Assembly (NCBI GenBank): GCA_002839675.1
Contig: PGYM01000001.1
Location: 672,683 to 736,682, forward strand
DNA length: 64,000 nucleotides
DNA from: Methanomicrobiales archaeon HGW-Methanomicrobiales-1
GTDB lineage: Archaea; Halobacteriota; Methanomicrobia; Methanomicrobiales; Methanospirillaceae
Reading direction: 5' to 3'
Positions 33,507-41,703 of the stretch are shown here, piece by piece (the first letter of the stretch is position 1; each line of letters starts with the position of its first letter). Made by a program: the position numbers and the translations under genes. The notes beneath the pieces are model-generated. The model was not told where the DNA came from. It saw only the letters and a list, made by a program, of their open reading frames with translations, and made no database searches.

Positions 33507-36500
33507 ATGACGATGAACGGTCTGCGAATAATACCGGGAATACTCCTGATTGCCTGCCTGCTGCTTGTCGGCACTGCCGGTGCAGCAACTCCCACGATAA
33601 CCACCATCACGCCAGCCATCGGGGTCAATACGACCAGTGTTTCCATACCAAACGCTGGTACGAACTTCGCTGCCGTTGCCGCTCAGATGAGGTCTTCGCT
33701 ATCTGGTAATCTTTCATTCACTCTGGTTACCCGGGAACGGGAAAAATCCCTGAACGGGATCACACATGACGCGATGGTAACGCTTAAGAAGCAGATCCAG
33801 GCATCGCTCTCTGAATTCCGGTACAATGAACAAAGCGGCGCATGGACTGCGGTAAATTACGACCAGCACATGGCGTTCCAGACAACGGATGCCGGTGGCA
33901 TCAGGATTACCAGTGACAACGGCACTGCCGGCATGCAGTTCGCCGGCATCTGCCGGGACGAATGCACCCTGACTACACCCGCCGGAATCATTCATGCTGA
34001 CGGGACACGGCTTGAGATCGACCGGGGCCCTGCCACTGAATGGTACCTCAACAGCAATACCGGTATCGAACAGGGCATGACACTCGCGAACTCCCCTGAC
34101 GGGACGGGAAATGTACAGGTAACATTCGACCTTTCCGGAACACTCACGCCAGCTCTTGAGGGCCAGACCCTGGTCTTCTCGGCCCGGAACGGCCCGGTCA
34201 TTAAGTATGCAGGGCTGACTGCACACGATGCAACCGGCAGAACTCTCCCGGCAATAATGATCCTCACCGGCACCCGTCTTGTCTGGCAGGTTGACGACCG
34301 GAACGCGGTGTATCCGGTGACTATCGACCCGACATGGTCTCAAATAAAGATCCTCACCGCATCCGATGGAACGGATAATGCCTTATTCGGTAATGGAGTT
34401 GCCATTTCCAACGACACGGCGATTGTCGGTGCATATCAGGCAGCGGGAGGTGGGACCCAAAGGGGTGAGGCATACATCTTCCAGAAGGACAAAGGAGGAA
34501 CCAACAACTGGGGACAAGTAAAGATTCTCACCGCCTCCGATGGAACGGATAATGCCCAGTTCGGTTGGTCAGTTGCCATTTCCAACGACACGGCAATTGT
34601 CGGTGCAGTCGTTGCGCCGGGAGGAGGAACCAAAAGGGGTGAGGCATACATCTACCAGAAGGACAAAGATGGGACCAACAACTGGGGACAAGTAAAGGTT
34701 CTCACCGCCTCCGATGGAACAGATAATGCCTTATTCGGTATTTCAGTTGCCATTTCCAACGATACGGCAATTGTCGGTGCAAATAATGCTCCGGGAGGGG
34801 GAACAAACCGGGGTGAGGCCTACATCTACCAGAAGGACAAAGATGGGACCAACAACTGGGGACAAGTAAAGGTTCTCACCGCCTCCGATGCAGTGGATTT
34901 TGCCGATTTAGGTACTTCAGTTGCCATTTCCAATGATACCGCAATTGTCGGTGCACATACTGCACCGGGAGGAGGAACCCAAAGAGGTGAGGCATACATC
35001 TTCCAGAAGGACAAAGATGGGACCAACAACTGGGGAGAAGTAAAGGTTCTCACCGCCTCTGATGGAGCGGATAATGCCCAGTTCGGATATTCAGTTGGCA
35101 TTTCCAATGACACGGCAATTGTCAGTGCAAATCAGGCAGCGGGAGGTGGAACCCAACGGGGTGAGGCATACACATTCCGGAAGGACAAAGATGGGACCAA
35201 CAACTGGGGAGAAGTAAAGATTCTCACCGCTTCCGATGGAGCGGATAATGCCCAGTTCGGTTGGTTAGTTGCCATTTCCAATGACACGGCAATTGTCGGT
35301 GCATATCAGGCAGCGGGAGGTGGGAGCCAAAGGGGTCAGGCATATACCTTCCGGAAGGACACGGGGGGAACCAACAACTGGGGGCAAGAACAGATCCTCT
35401 CCGCTTCCGATGGAGCGGATAATGCCGGTTTCGGTTGGTTTGTTGCCATTTCCAATGACACGGCAATTGTCGGTGCATATCAGGCAGCGGGAGGAGGGAT
35501 AAAAAGGGGTGAGGCATATATTTTTGTCATACCGCCGACAGTTACCGGCATCTCCCCGACGTCCGGAACAACTGCTGGAGGTACGTCAGTTACGGTTACC
35601 GGGACTGGGTTTAACGGAGCCACTTCAGTGAAATTCGGTGCCACCAGTGCCGCGTCCTATACCGTGAACAGTGCAACGCAGATCACGGCGATTTCACCAG
35701 CCGGTGCTGCCGGTACCGTTGACATTACGGTTACGACTGGAGGGGGTACCTCCGTGACAGGAGCTGCTGACCAGTTCACCTTTACCGTAACTCCAACCCC
35801 GACCCCGACTCCCGCACCGGTAAATTATGGCGGGGACGGCGACATGCCCCCGTCAGCACCCGTGGCACAATCAACCTCCTCAGCACAGGTTCCCCTGTCA
35901 ACCATTCCGGTAAATGTCGGGCAGATCGGTACTACCCCCATAACCGGTGTTATGGTTACCGGCACCGGGATCAGGGATATTATCGTAACAGCCACCGAAG
36001 AGAGCGGACCCGGTACCGGTATGCCGGTGCCTCCCGGGGCGGTCTACACCTATGTTGATATCTCACCGGCCCGGTTCACCACGATAACTGAGGCCCTCAT
36101 CTCCTTTGTCGTCCCGCAGTTGTGGCTGGATGAGCACCATCTTGCCCCGCAGGATATCGTCCTGTACCACAGTGCCGGGACCGGCTGGCAGGCACTCCCC
36201 ACAACCCAGGTCCGGACGGCCAATGGCCAGTTTTATTACACGGCGACAAGTCCCGGTTTCTCCCGTTTTGCCATAACCGGGCAGGCCGGTCTTTTGGGAA
36301 ATACTTCCGTACGTAATCAGGTGACAACACTTGGCATTACCGTGCCGGCAGTCTCCCCGCAACCTGCAGTAACTACCCTGCCAGCCGGGAGCGTACCGGT
36401 AACCACCCAGACTACCGCAGTACCCGTCCCGGAACCAGTACCCGGTTTCCTGTTTAAGACCCTTTGCATTATCGGAACTGGGGTTGTAGTGCTGGGAGGT

Positions 36501-36569
36501 TTCGTCCTGCTGTTCCGGCGCTGGTGGATCCGCCGGCAGAACCCGGCGCTGTTCCGGAAGTATGATTAG
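33507..36569 (+). CDS. Large surface protein with seven FG-GAP-like repeats, IPT/TIG and PGF-pre-PGF-like domain
   Basis: A 1020-residue exported, membrane-anchored protein, probably an S-layer-associated or adhesin-like protein. ATG 33507 follows AGGAAG at 33494-33499 and opens a signal peptide (IIPGILLIACLLLVGTAGA). After a 250-residue N-terminal domain come seven copies of a 58-residue beta-propeller-like repeat (ILTASDGxDNAxFG...VAISNDTAIVGA...GEAYIFxKD), encoded by exact 174-bp DNA repeats from about 34340 to 35520. An IPT/TIG domain (VTGISPTSGTTAGGTSVTVTG) follows, then a Pro/Thr linker, a PGF-pre-PGF-like domain (YVDISPARFTTITEALISF..., TSPGFSRFAITG), a Thr/Pro stalk and a terminal transmembrane helix with basic stop-transfer. 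Composite repeats flank the gene on both sides. Confidence 0.88.
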   Translation: MTMNGLRIIPGILLIACLLLVGTAGAATPTITTITPAIGVNTTSVSIPNAGTNFAAVAAQMRSSLSGNLSFTLVTREREKSLNGITHDAMVTLKKQIQASLSEFRYNEQSGAWTAVNYDQHMAFQTTDAGGIRITSDNGTAGMQFAGICRDECTLTTPAGIIHADGTRLEIDRGPATEWYLNSNTGIEQGMTLANSPDGTGNVQVTFDLSGTLTPALEGQTLVFSARNGPVIKYAGLTAHDATGRTLPAIMILTGTRLVWQVDDRNAVYPVTIDPTWSQIKILTASDGTDNALFGNGVAISNDTAIVGAYQAAGGGTQRGEAYIFQKDKGGTNNWGQVKILTASDGTDNAQFGWSVAISNDTAIVGAVVAPGGGTKRGEAYIYQKDKDGTNNWGQVKVLTASDGTDNALFGISVAISNDTAIVGANNAPGGGTNRGEAYIYQKDKDGTNNWGQVKVLTASDAVDFADLGTSVAISNDTAIVGAHTAPGGGTQRGEAYIFQKDKDGTNNWGEVKVLTASDGADNAQFGYSVGISNDTAIVSANQAAGGGTQRGEAYTFRKDKDGTNNWGEVKILTASDGADNAQFGWLVAISNDTAIVGAYQAAGGGSQRGQAYTFRKDTGGTNNWGQEQILSASDGADNAGFGWFVAISNDTAIVGAYQAAGGGIKRGEAYIFVIPPTVTGISPTSGTTAGGTSVTVTGTGFNGATSVKFGATSAASYTVNSATQITAISPAGAAGTVDITVTTGGGTSVTGAADQFTFTVTPTPTPTPAPVNYGGDGDMPPSAPVAQSTSSAQVPLSTIPVNVGQIGTTPITGVMVTGTGIRDIIVTATEESGPGTGMPVPPGAVYTYVDISPARFTTITEALISFVVPQLWLDEHHLAPQDIVLYHSAGTGWQALPTTQVRTANGQFYYTATSPGFSRFAITGQAGLLGNTSVRNQVTTLGITVPAVSPQPAVTTLPAGSVPVTTQTTAVPVPEPVPGFLFKTLCIIGTGVVVLGGFVLLFRRWWIRRQNPALFRKYD
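34340..35520 (+). repeat. Seven tandem 174-bp repeats inside the surface-protein gene
   Basis: The string GCCATTTCCAA (one copy GGCATTTCCAA) recurs at 34401, 34575, 34749, 34923, 35097, 35271 and 35445, an exact 174-bp period without any indel. Units are highly similar at DNA level, so they arose by recent duplication or are being homogenised. The number of copies probably varies between strains (inference). Confidence 0.9.
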
Positions 36570-36570
36570 A

Positions 36571-36780
36571 ACTGTTCGCCGCGGGGCGCCCTTATTTTTT
36601 GCTAAGATGAACCCCGCCGCCCCCGAAGGGACGCCCCCGCGGCGGTTTCAATGACTAATAATAAACCCTCCCAGCCCCGCCGTCCTCCAAAGGGACCCCG
36701 AGGCGGGGAAACCCTCCTTAGTATTCCCCCACACCAACAATTCTTTCGTACAGATCATAGAACATAAAATAAGAAGAGCA
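36571..36780 (+). repeat. Composite repeat, structured part, copy B
   Basis: Begins 2 nt after the stop codon of the surface protein. It repeats the blocks of copy A in the same order and orientation: CCGCGGGG, the GCCGCC/GGCGG hairpin with CCCGAAGGGA, AATGACTAA, the CCCCGCC/GGCGGGG hairpin, CCTCCTTAGTAT and CGTACAGATCATA. Differences within the loops leave the stems intact. Confidence 0.75.
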
Positions 36781-36781
36781 G

Positions 36782-37030
36782 CCCACCCCCCATCCACCCT
36801 AATCTACAGGGGGGTGGTACCCCCTCCAAAGTACGAGGGTGGGATACCCCCTCTCCTGCCAATGAGTGGGGGGGACCCCCTCCCCCTCTCCAAAAAATGA
36901 GGAGGGGTCCCCTGCGTACCCTACCCCCCCTCTTGCCCGGGACAGGGTACCACCCCCTCCCCCCCACTGAAATTTGAGAGGGGGTACCCCTACCTCCCTA
37001 TCCCGGGCAAAAGGGGTACCCACTCCCCGC
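36782..37030. repeat. GC-hairpin array, copy B
   Basis: Shorter version of the array at 32636-33262, with the stem-loop units CCCCCTCTCC...ATGAGGAGGGG and CCCCCCACTGAAATTTGAGAGGGGG and the dyad unit CTCTTGCCCGGGACAGGGTACC near 36928. It ends about 40 nt before the flavodoxin-like gene, which must therefore use a promoter inside or at the edge of the repeat. Confidence 0.75.
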
Positions 37031-37068
37031 CTCAATCTTTTTTATCCGCAACCGCCCAACGAACAGCT

Positions 37069-37719
37069 ATGAAACTTCTTGCATTCAACGGGAGCCCCCG
37101 GAAAAAATGGAACACTGCGCAACTCCTTGAGCATGCCCTGGAAGGTGCCGAGTCCCAGGGCGCAAAGACAAAACTGTACAACCTGTACGATCTTGACTTC
37201 AAAGGCTGCATCAGCTGTTTTTCCTGCAAGCGTGCCGGCGGGAAGAACTACGGGCACTGTGCGGTAAATGACGATCTTAAACCCATCTTTGAAAAAATAG
37301 GAAAAGTCGATGCAATCCTGATAGGCTCGCCCATCTACTATGGAATCACGACGGGTGTCACGCGCTGTTTCCTTGAGCGGCTGATGTTCCAGTTCTCTGT
37401 TTACGATGCGGAGCGGTCCTCGCTCTTTGGCAAAAAGATCCGGACAGCCTTCATTTACACGGCCGGGGCATCGGATGATATGGTAAAGGAGATGGGCTTT
37501 GACCGGAATGCAAAAGGTACCGAGATGGCAATGGAGCGGATCTTCGGGTCGTGCGAGTCCTTCTTTGTCACCGATACGCTGCAATTCGATGACTACTCGA
37601 AGTACGTTGCCCCCCGGTTCGATCCGGAAGAAAAGAAGACGCGGCATAAGGAGCAGTTCCCGCTTGACTGTAAGAGAGCGTACGATCTCGGGGCCCGGCT
37701 AGCCCGGAAGGATTCATAA
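37069..37719 (+). CDS. Flavodoxin-fold NAD(P)H-dependent FMN reductase/iron-sulfur flavoprotein-like
   Basis: A 216-residue flavoprotein. The N-terminus MKLLAFNGSPRKKWNT is the FMN phosphate-binding loop, followed by DLDFKGCISCFSCK, a cysteine pair pattern (C-x2-C-x2-C, then HCAVNDDL) like the compact Fe-S motif of archaeal iron-sulfur flavoproteins (Isf), and AILIGSPIYYGITTGVTRCFLER, the flavin-ring site. The C-terminal part is helical. The likely role is electron transfer between ferredoxin or NAD(P)H and an acceptor, or oxygen/peroxide detoxification. It stands alone between two repeat copies. Confidence 0.87.
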   Translation: MKLLAFNGSPRKKWNTAQLLEHALEGAESQGAKTKLYNLYDLDFKGCISCFSCKRAGGKNYGHCAVNDDLKPIFEKIGKVDAILIGSPIYYGITTGVTRCFLERLMFQFSVYDAERSSLFGKKIRTAFIYTAGASDDMVKEMGFDRNAKGTEMAMERIFGSCESFFVTDTLQFDDYSKYVAPRFDPEEKKTRHKEQFPLDCKRAYDLGARLARKDS

Positions 37720-37729
37720 CTGAACAATC

Positions 37730-37885
37730 CGGGAAGGGCTTCCGGAGGGACGTTCCCGTGGCGGGAACCCATGCGAGTTAATGACCAACCCGTAAATTAT
37801 CCGAAAAAGAATGGCCCCTCAATTTCCCTCAACATGGGTCCCCCCTCTTGTCCAAGACAGGGTACCACCCCCTCCCCCCCTTCAC
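37730..37885 (+). repeat. Composite repeat, degenerate copy D
   Basis: Starts just after the flavodoxin-like gene. It keeps TTCCGGAGGGACGTTCCCG, a GGCGGGAACC block, GTTAATGACCAA, and then the dyad unit CCCTCTTGTCCAAGACAGGGTACCACC with C-tracts (about 37841-37880). The long CCCCGCC hairpin is missing. It lies directly before the promoter of a VDLPQQ-family gene. Confidence 0.6.
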
Positions 37886-37960
37886 ATCTCCCGAAGGGCT
37901 GATCCTCCGGCCCCTCCATCCAAAAACTGCTGACCCCGTGTCCATGCAGATCCCATCCGC

Positions 37961-37968
37961 TTATATAG
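37961..37968 (+). promoter_or_regulatory. TATA box of the first VDLPQQ-family gene
   Basis: TTATATAG preceded by CATCCGC and followed 20-30 nt later by ACAACAAG. The same arrangement, CATCCGC-TTTATAT-CTCCAAACAAG, precedes the family member at 47173, and TTTAAATAT-CTCCCAACAAG precedes the one at 41179 (minus strand). The promoters therefore appear to have been duplicated with the genes. Confidence 0.55.
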
Positions 37969-38019
37969 GCCCCCGTCTCACCTCTGGACAACAAGAGTTC
38001 CACAGGAGAGCACTCAAAA

Positions 38020-38352
38020 ATGTCCCTTCCCGAAATGTCACCGCTTGCCCGGCTCGTATTGTTTATGATCTGCCTGTCCCTTGCCGGGACGCTCGTTGCC
38101 GGTGCGCACTATTTCGCCGTGGACCTGCCACAGCAGCGGATCGCTTTGCTGCCGCCTTCGAACGGTTATTGCGAGAATTTATGTGACTCGACGCATCTGG
38201 TTCAATTTTGTCAGGCCGAATGTAGTGCCAAATACCCCTTACAGCGATCTGAATTCTTTTCAAAAATTGCATGGTTGATGTGCTACGACTGGTGCGATGA
38301 GAATGCAGATACCAGCGATTACTTCCAGACCTGCGTGAACGAGTGTCGGTAA
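38020..38352 (+). CDS. VDLPQQ-family small membrane protein with four CX3C motifs
   Basis: A 110-residue member of a paralogous family seen only as unknown proteins. Residues 1-40 form the shared module: a short polar start, MSPLARLVLFMICLSLAGTLVAG (one membrane helix or uncleaved signal anchor), then HYFAVDLPQQ. The remaining 65 residues, presumably outside the cell, contain exactly eight cysteines in four CX3C motifs (CENLC, CQAEC, CYDWC, CVNEC). Paired CX3C motifs typically clamp helical hairpins by disulfides, as in the unrelated small Tim chaperones; a similar hairpin fold is inferred here. AGGAG at 38004-38008 precedes ATG 38020, and a TATA box lies at 37961. A decayed copy follows immediately. 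Confidence 0.8.
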   Translation: MSLPEMSPLARLVLFMICLSLAGTLVAGAHYFAVDLPQQRIALLPPSNGYCENLCDSTHLVQFCQAECSAKYPLQRSEFFSKIAWLMCYDWCDENADTSDYFQTCVNECR

Positions 38353-38361
38353 GGGAGGGCT

Positions 38362-38574
38362 GCAACGTCCCGGCACGCCACTGCCGGGGTGCACTGGTAC
38401 GTCGTCGACCTCCCGCAGCAGCATATGCAGGCCCCGCAGAACGGCGGGCCGGCTGACATCCCGGGGCAGTGCCAGCAGACCTGCCAGTCGATGCACTGCA
38501 TCGCCTTTATCCCCGGCCAGCCGGAGTGCGATGCGTTGTACGCTATCTGCCTGGCCGGTTGCGGCAGGTACTGA
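38362..38574 (+). pseudogene. VDLPQQ-family fragment lacking its membrane helix
   Basis: Ten nt after the previous gene a frame without a proper start continues the family sequence: ATAGVHWYVVDLPQQ followed by a tail with six cysteines (CQQTC, C-x9-C, CLAGC) and ends GCGRY at TGA 38572-38574. The first 25-30 residues with the membrane helix are missing, and no ribosome site precedes GTG 38389. The best explanation is a tandem duplicate truncated at its 5' end; a soluble protein starting at GTG 38389 is less likely. Confidence 0.65.
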
Positions 38575-38708
38575 AAACCCCCGGGGGATCCCCTCCCGTC
38601 CCTCCTGCTGGATCTGGTGTAATGTTTTTGGCACTCTTCAGATCAGTGATTATGGGGTTTACTGCAGAGAAAAAATATTAAAAAAAATTATGTACTAATT
38701 TTTACGAT

Positions 38709-39410
38709 TTACCCAAGTGCCCATGCGGCCTTGTTCTCCGCGTCGAGCGTGACCACAACGGCTGCCTTCCTGATATCGAAGGAGGCCGGGACTTCATAAA
38801 TGAGGAACCCGGATGCGGCATTAGCGCTACCCGGCACGACAAATCCGATCACGCCTCCATTCTCGGAATCGTAATTATAAGGCGAACCAAGACCGTTTGC
38901 GAAGGTGAAATGCGGATCGCTGATGGGATGGGATGAATAATCTTTTCCTTCATAGTTCACGACGAACTGGCCGGTGGACAGGGCACCAAGGCTGGTTGTC
39001 CCGGTATTGGTGAGCCGGGGGTACACGAACAGGAATACATTGCCTTCTGCAGGATCCTGGGTGTTGTACCCGTACTGTGTGGTGAGAAGGGTATCACCGG
39101 CTTTCTGCTGAGCGCGGGCGCTGTTGAACGTGGGATCTGTCCAGCTGTAATTCGGCAGGATTTTTGCATTGTACACGGTTAATATGCCGGTCTGGTCTGC
39201 CTTTCCAATGGTTACCGGCTGATTAAGGGCAAGCGTTCCGGGATAGGGTGTAGCGGTGGGTACGGGAGTCGGGATGGTCGCTACCGGGGTTGATACCGTA
39301 GTTGTTATCGCAGATTGTGGATTTGTATTCTGCGACGAGCTGGTGCACCCTGCGCATAAGATTAGTACCAGGGTAATACCAAGAATTCCGATAATATGGA
39401 CCGTTTTCAT
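38709..39410 (-). CDS. Secreted lipoprotein with DUF4352-like domain
   Basis: A 233-residue lipoprotein. ATG 39410 opens MKTVHIIGILGITLVLILCAGC with a lipobox, then a Thr/Pro/Ser linker. The C-terminal domain (LALNQPVTIGKADQTGILTVYNAKIL..., NVFLFVYPRLTNTGTTSL..., VPGSANAASGFLIYEVPASF) follows the immunoglobulin-like DUF4352 pattern (a conserved 'large, stable ... tNtg ... l.y.vp' order) found in many secreted lipoproteins. Function unknown. The frame extends upstream to 39470 but that would mask the signal peptide. Confidence 0.78.
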   Translation of the reverse strand: MKTVHIIGILGITLVLILCAGCTSSSQNTNPQSAITTTVSTPVATIPTPVPTATPYPGTLALNQPVTIGKADQTGILTVYNAKILPNYSWTDPTFNSARAQQKAGDTLLTTQYGYNTQDPAEGNVFLFVYPRLTNTGTTSLGALSTGQFVVNYEGKDYSSHPISDPHFTFANGLGSPYNYDSENGGVIGFVVPGSANAASGFLIYEVPASFDIRKAAVVVTLDAENKAAWALG

Positions 39411-39520
39411 ACAGTGACAATTATTATCTGCGGATAAAATGGTTTGGATAAATTGCAGGATTTGCCACATGGGTAAATTTTTTTTATTTTTTGTGGGGTT
39501 ACAGGATATTTATCAGCCCG

Positions 39521-39937
39521 TCAGATGGTCCGGTACCTGAGCGGGGATTGGGTAAGGATCTTTTCACCTTTCCGGTCTGTCTCAATGATCGATATTTTAA
39601 CGTCAGCATCGTAGGGGATAGAAACCGGTAGTTCTGGAGCCTTAATAACAAAATATCCCCTTTTGTTGAATTCAGCGGGAACCGGAAACCGGTAGTCTTT
39701 GGGATCGTCCTTTAGGGTGATCTGCACACAGTAATTCGGGCCTGCTCTCGGTATCAGCCCCTGGCCATCAACCCGCAGCGATTGATCGTGATACAGTACC
39801 GTTTCAGGATCCGGCATCTCCTGCACTTTCCTTCTCTCGTAGAGGGCAATGATCCTTAATCCGTCGTTTTCCAACCGGCTCATGCAGAGTACTGAGCTGC
39901 CCGGTTTCTTGAATTGTACGCAAATATTCACGACCAA
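39521..39937 (-). CDS. Hypothetical protein
   Basis: Not recognised. The frame encodes up to 138 residues (TTG 39937); GTG 39931 or ATG 39883 (120 residues) are alternative starts and no ribosome site decides between them. The product is soluble and looks beta-rich, with ITLKDDPKDYRFPVPAEFNKRGYFVIKAPELPVSIPYDADVKISIIETDRKG, possibly an Ig-like or C2-like sandwich. Codon use is like that of the neighbours, which supports coding. It lies alone between two lipoprotein genes on the same strand. Confidence 0.55.
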   Translation of the reverse strand: MVVNICVQFKKPGSSVLCMSRLENDGLRIIALYERRKVQEMPDPETVLYHDQSLRVDGQGLIPRAGPNYCVQITLKDDPKDYRFPVPAEFNKRGYFVIKAPELPVSIPYDADVKISIIETDRKGEKILTQSPLRYRTI

Positions 39938-40267
39938 AACGTGGAAAACCTGTTCTTAATAAAAAATGCGGATACAATACTTCACGGAATCAAACATCCC
40001 GCCCGGGTTTTCCGCCTCGCAAAGAGTGCTAAAGAAGTATATTTACGGGTTCAGTTTTCCGGGAGATTCACCCTTTCGGGGCTGAATGAACCTATTCCAA
40101 AAAAAGGGACCTGGTTTTTTTTCGAATGCGGCATAAAATTGTTACCGGATGAGTGAAACAGAGCGCAAAATGGGATCTGTTGGGAGGCACTCAAAAAAAA
40201 GGATCTTACCTTCATCCGGGGCTTTGATCCCCACAGGAAAGGTAATCCATTAAAAAATCCTGTATGC
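39938..40267. other. Intergenic region without a supported gene
   Basis: About 330 bases upstream of the hypothetical gene. A plus-strand frame (39914-40156) begins with TTG and has no ribosome site or recognisable feature. AT-rich stretches at 39955-39975 and 40110-40130 may hold promoters. I see no RNA gene or repeat. Confidence 0.35.
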
Positions 40268-40732
40268 TTATACCCGGACACCATTCCAGTACTGGGTGGT
40301 GTTCTTCAGGGCATCTTTTCCATCAGCAGTGTCTACCCAAAGACCTTTGAATGATTTGTCATCGTCGGCTTTTTCGAATACGAAGAACCCGGCATATACT
40401 CCCGTGTCATCGGTCTCGTTCCAGGTGCCGGTAATTTTGCCGTCCTGCACAATTGCTATGATGGTACCGTTGCCGTGGCCATACGATCCGGTGACGGATG
40501 AACCGGTCTGGGTGAGCGTGAGCATCTCAATGACGTCGCTGGAGCCCGGGGAACTGTAGTTTGTGTTCCAGGTGCCGTTCCATGATGCAGGTGCAGCGGT
40601 TGTGACTGCGGGCGCAGTGGTAGTCGTGGCAGACTGTGTTGCCGGTGTGGTAGCAGGTGAGCTTGTGCAGCCTGCAGCGAGAAGCATTGCGCAGATGATG
40701 CCGGCGAAGATAAGAACCAGTAATTTTCTCAT
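40268..40732 (-). CDS. Secreted lipoprotein of unknown function
   Basis: A 154-residue lipoprotein with MRKLLVLIFAGIICAMLLAAGC (signal and lipobox), an Ala/Thr-rich linker and a compact C-terminal domain. That domain reads WNGTWNTNYSS...LTLTQTGSSVTGSYGHGNGTI...GTWNETDDTGVYAGFFVFEKADDDKSFKGLW, a beta-barrel pattern seen in small exported proteins with repeated 'GxW...GTW' strands. Function unknown. It is monocistronic, with the same domain plan as the other lipoproteins in this window. Confidence 0.78.
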   Translation of the reverse strand: MRKLLVLIFAGIICAMLLAAGCTSSPATTPATQSATTTTAPAVTTAAPASWNGTWNTNYSSPGSSDVIEMLTLTQTGSSVTGSYGHGNGTIIAIVQDGKITGTWNETDDTGVYAGFFVFEKADDDKSFKGLWVDTADGKDALKNTTQYWNGVRV

Positions 40733-40891
40733 AATGATGATCTCGATATTTTACCATTTTTTTGTAATTAATCCTGCTGGAATGATCCGGGATGGCAGCT
40801 GGTAAAAACCGGGGAAAAGTTTCCATCCGCAATTGCACGGGGGAATAGACGAACCGGTAAAGAATGATCGTATGTAAAAAAAAGGATTTTT

Positions 40892-41179
40892 CTAACAGGA
40901 AGCTAAACAGGCATTATACTCCGTCAGGCAATCATTCCGGCAGGAGTTGATATCGCTGCTTTTCTTGCAATAGGGAATACAGGGATAGTACTGGGCATCG
41001 CAGTACTGGCTGCAGGTCATCAGGGTGTTGGCCGGTGCCTGCAGGTTCTGCTGCTGCGGGAGGTCGACTGCGTAATAATGGACCCCGGCAATACATGTCC
41101 CGGCAACTGATAAGCAGATCATGAAAAGCACGAGCCGGGCGAGGGGTGAATGAGGGGATCCTGGCATCGTTGTAACCAT
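40892..41179 (-). CDS. VDLPQQ-family small membrane protein with four CX3C motifs
   Basis: A 95-residue family member. The N-terminal module is PHSPLARLVLFMICLSVAGTCIAGVHYYAVDLPQQ in two parts, the membrane helix and the VDLPQQ box, followed by a 50-residue tail with eight cysteines as four CX3C motifs (CSQYC, CIPYC, CRNDC, CLASC) at spacings of 7, 8 and 6 residues. The protein ends at the last cysteine. ATG 41179 or ATG 41167 may start it. On the minus strand TTTAAATAT (41220-41228) and CTCCCAACAAG (41203-41213) match the promoter layout of the other family members. It is divergent from the 59-residue member at 41304. Confidence 0.8.
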   Translation of the reverse strand: MVTTMPGSPHSPLARLVLFMICLSVAGTCIAGVHYYAVDLPQQQNLQAPANTLMTCSQYCDAQYYPCIPYCKKSSDINSCRNDCLTEYNACLASC

Positions 41180-41303
41180 CCTGATGAATTAATCAATATT
41201 ATCTTGTTGGGAGCAAGGGATATTTAAACGGTGGGAATCTGGAAAATCCCCCCTTTTGACCCATCGCGATAATTATTATTGTTCATCAACAAAATAATTT
41301 GAT

Positions 41304-41483
41304 ATGACCAATGATCAGCCATCCGATGCTATGAAAAAACTCGTGCATTTCATAATAGCGCTTGCAATCCTCGGCACAGTCATCGCACTTGCATGGTATT
41401 TCGCTGTAGATCTCCCCCTCCAGCAGGCTGCGGCAAACCTGGCCCCGACGAACATTCCCTGCCAACCCATGTGTTTTGATTAA
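41304..41483 (+). CDS. VDLPQQ-family small membrane protein, 59 residues
   Basis: A short family member: MTNDQPSDAMKKLVHF, then a membrane helix IIALAILGTVIALAWYF, the box AVDLPLQQ and a tail ending IPCQPMCFD with a single CX3C motif. It lacks the long cysteine-rich tail of its relatives, so it may be an ancestral short form or a 3'-truncated copy. Divergent orientation to the member at 41179 with 124 nt between starts. No strong ribosome site is seen, and MKKLV at codon 10 is an alternative start. Confidence 0.65.
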   Translation: MTNDQPSDAMKKLVHFIIALAILGTVIALAWYFAVDLPLQQAAANLAPTNIPCQPMCFD

Positions 41484-41703
41484 CGGAAAGGTACGATAAA
41501 AACCAGCAGGTTTTCACCTTTTTTTTATTCCGCGGCAGATCCCCCTCACGATGAACGCCTCGCTCACCCGGCAAACCCGCCGTGTCCCGCCCATTCGTGA
41601 TGTCGTCTCCCCTGTGCGTGAGATGCCCTCCCCCCGCTCTGTGATGATAATGCTGCACAGGTAAATGGAAACCCTTATCTCTTTTCGGTCGGGGAATTTG
41701 TTT

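Noticed and set aside
36755-37035. Gly/Pro-rich minus-strand ORFs in the second array
   Set aside because: Same low-complexity artefact as in the first array.
39914-40156. 80-codon plus-strand ORF between lipoprotein genes
   Set aside because: TTG start overlapping the divergent hypothetical gene, no ribosome site, no domain features.
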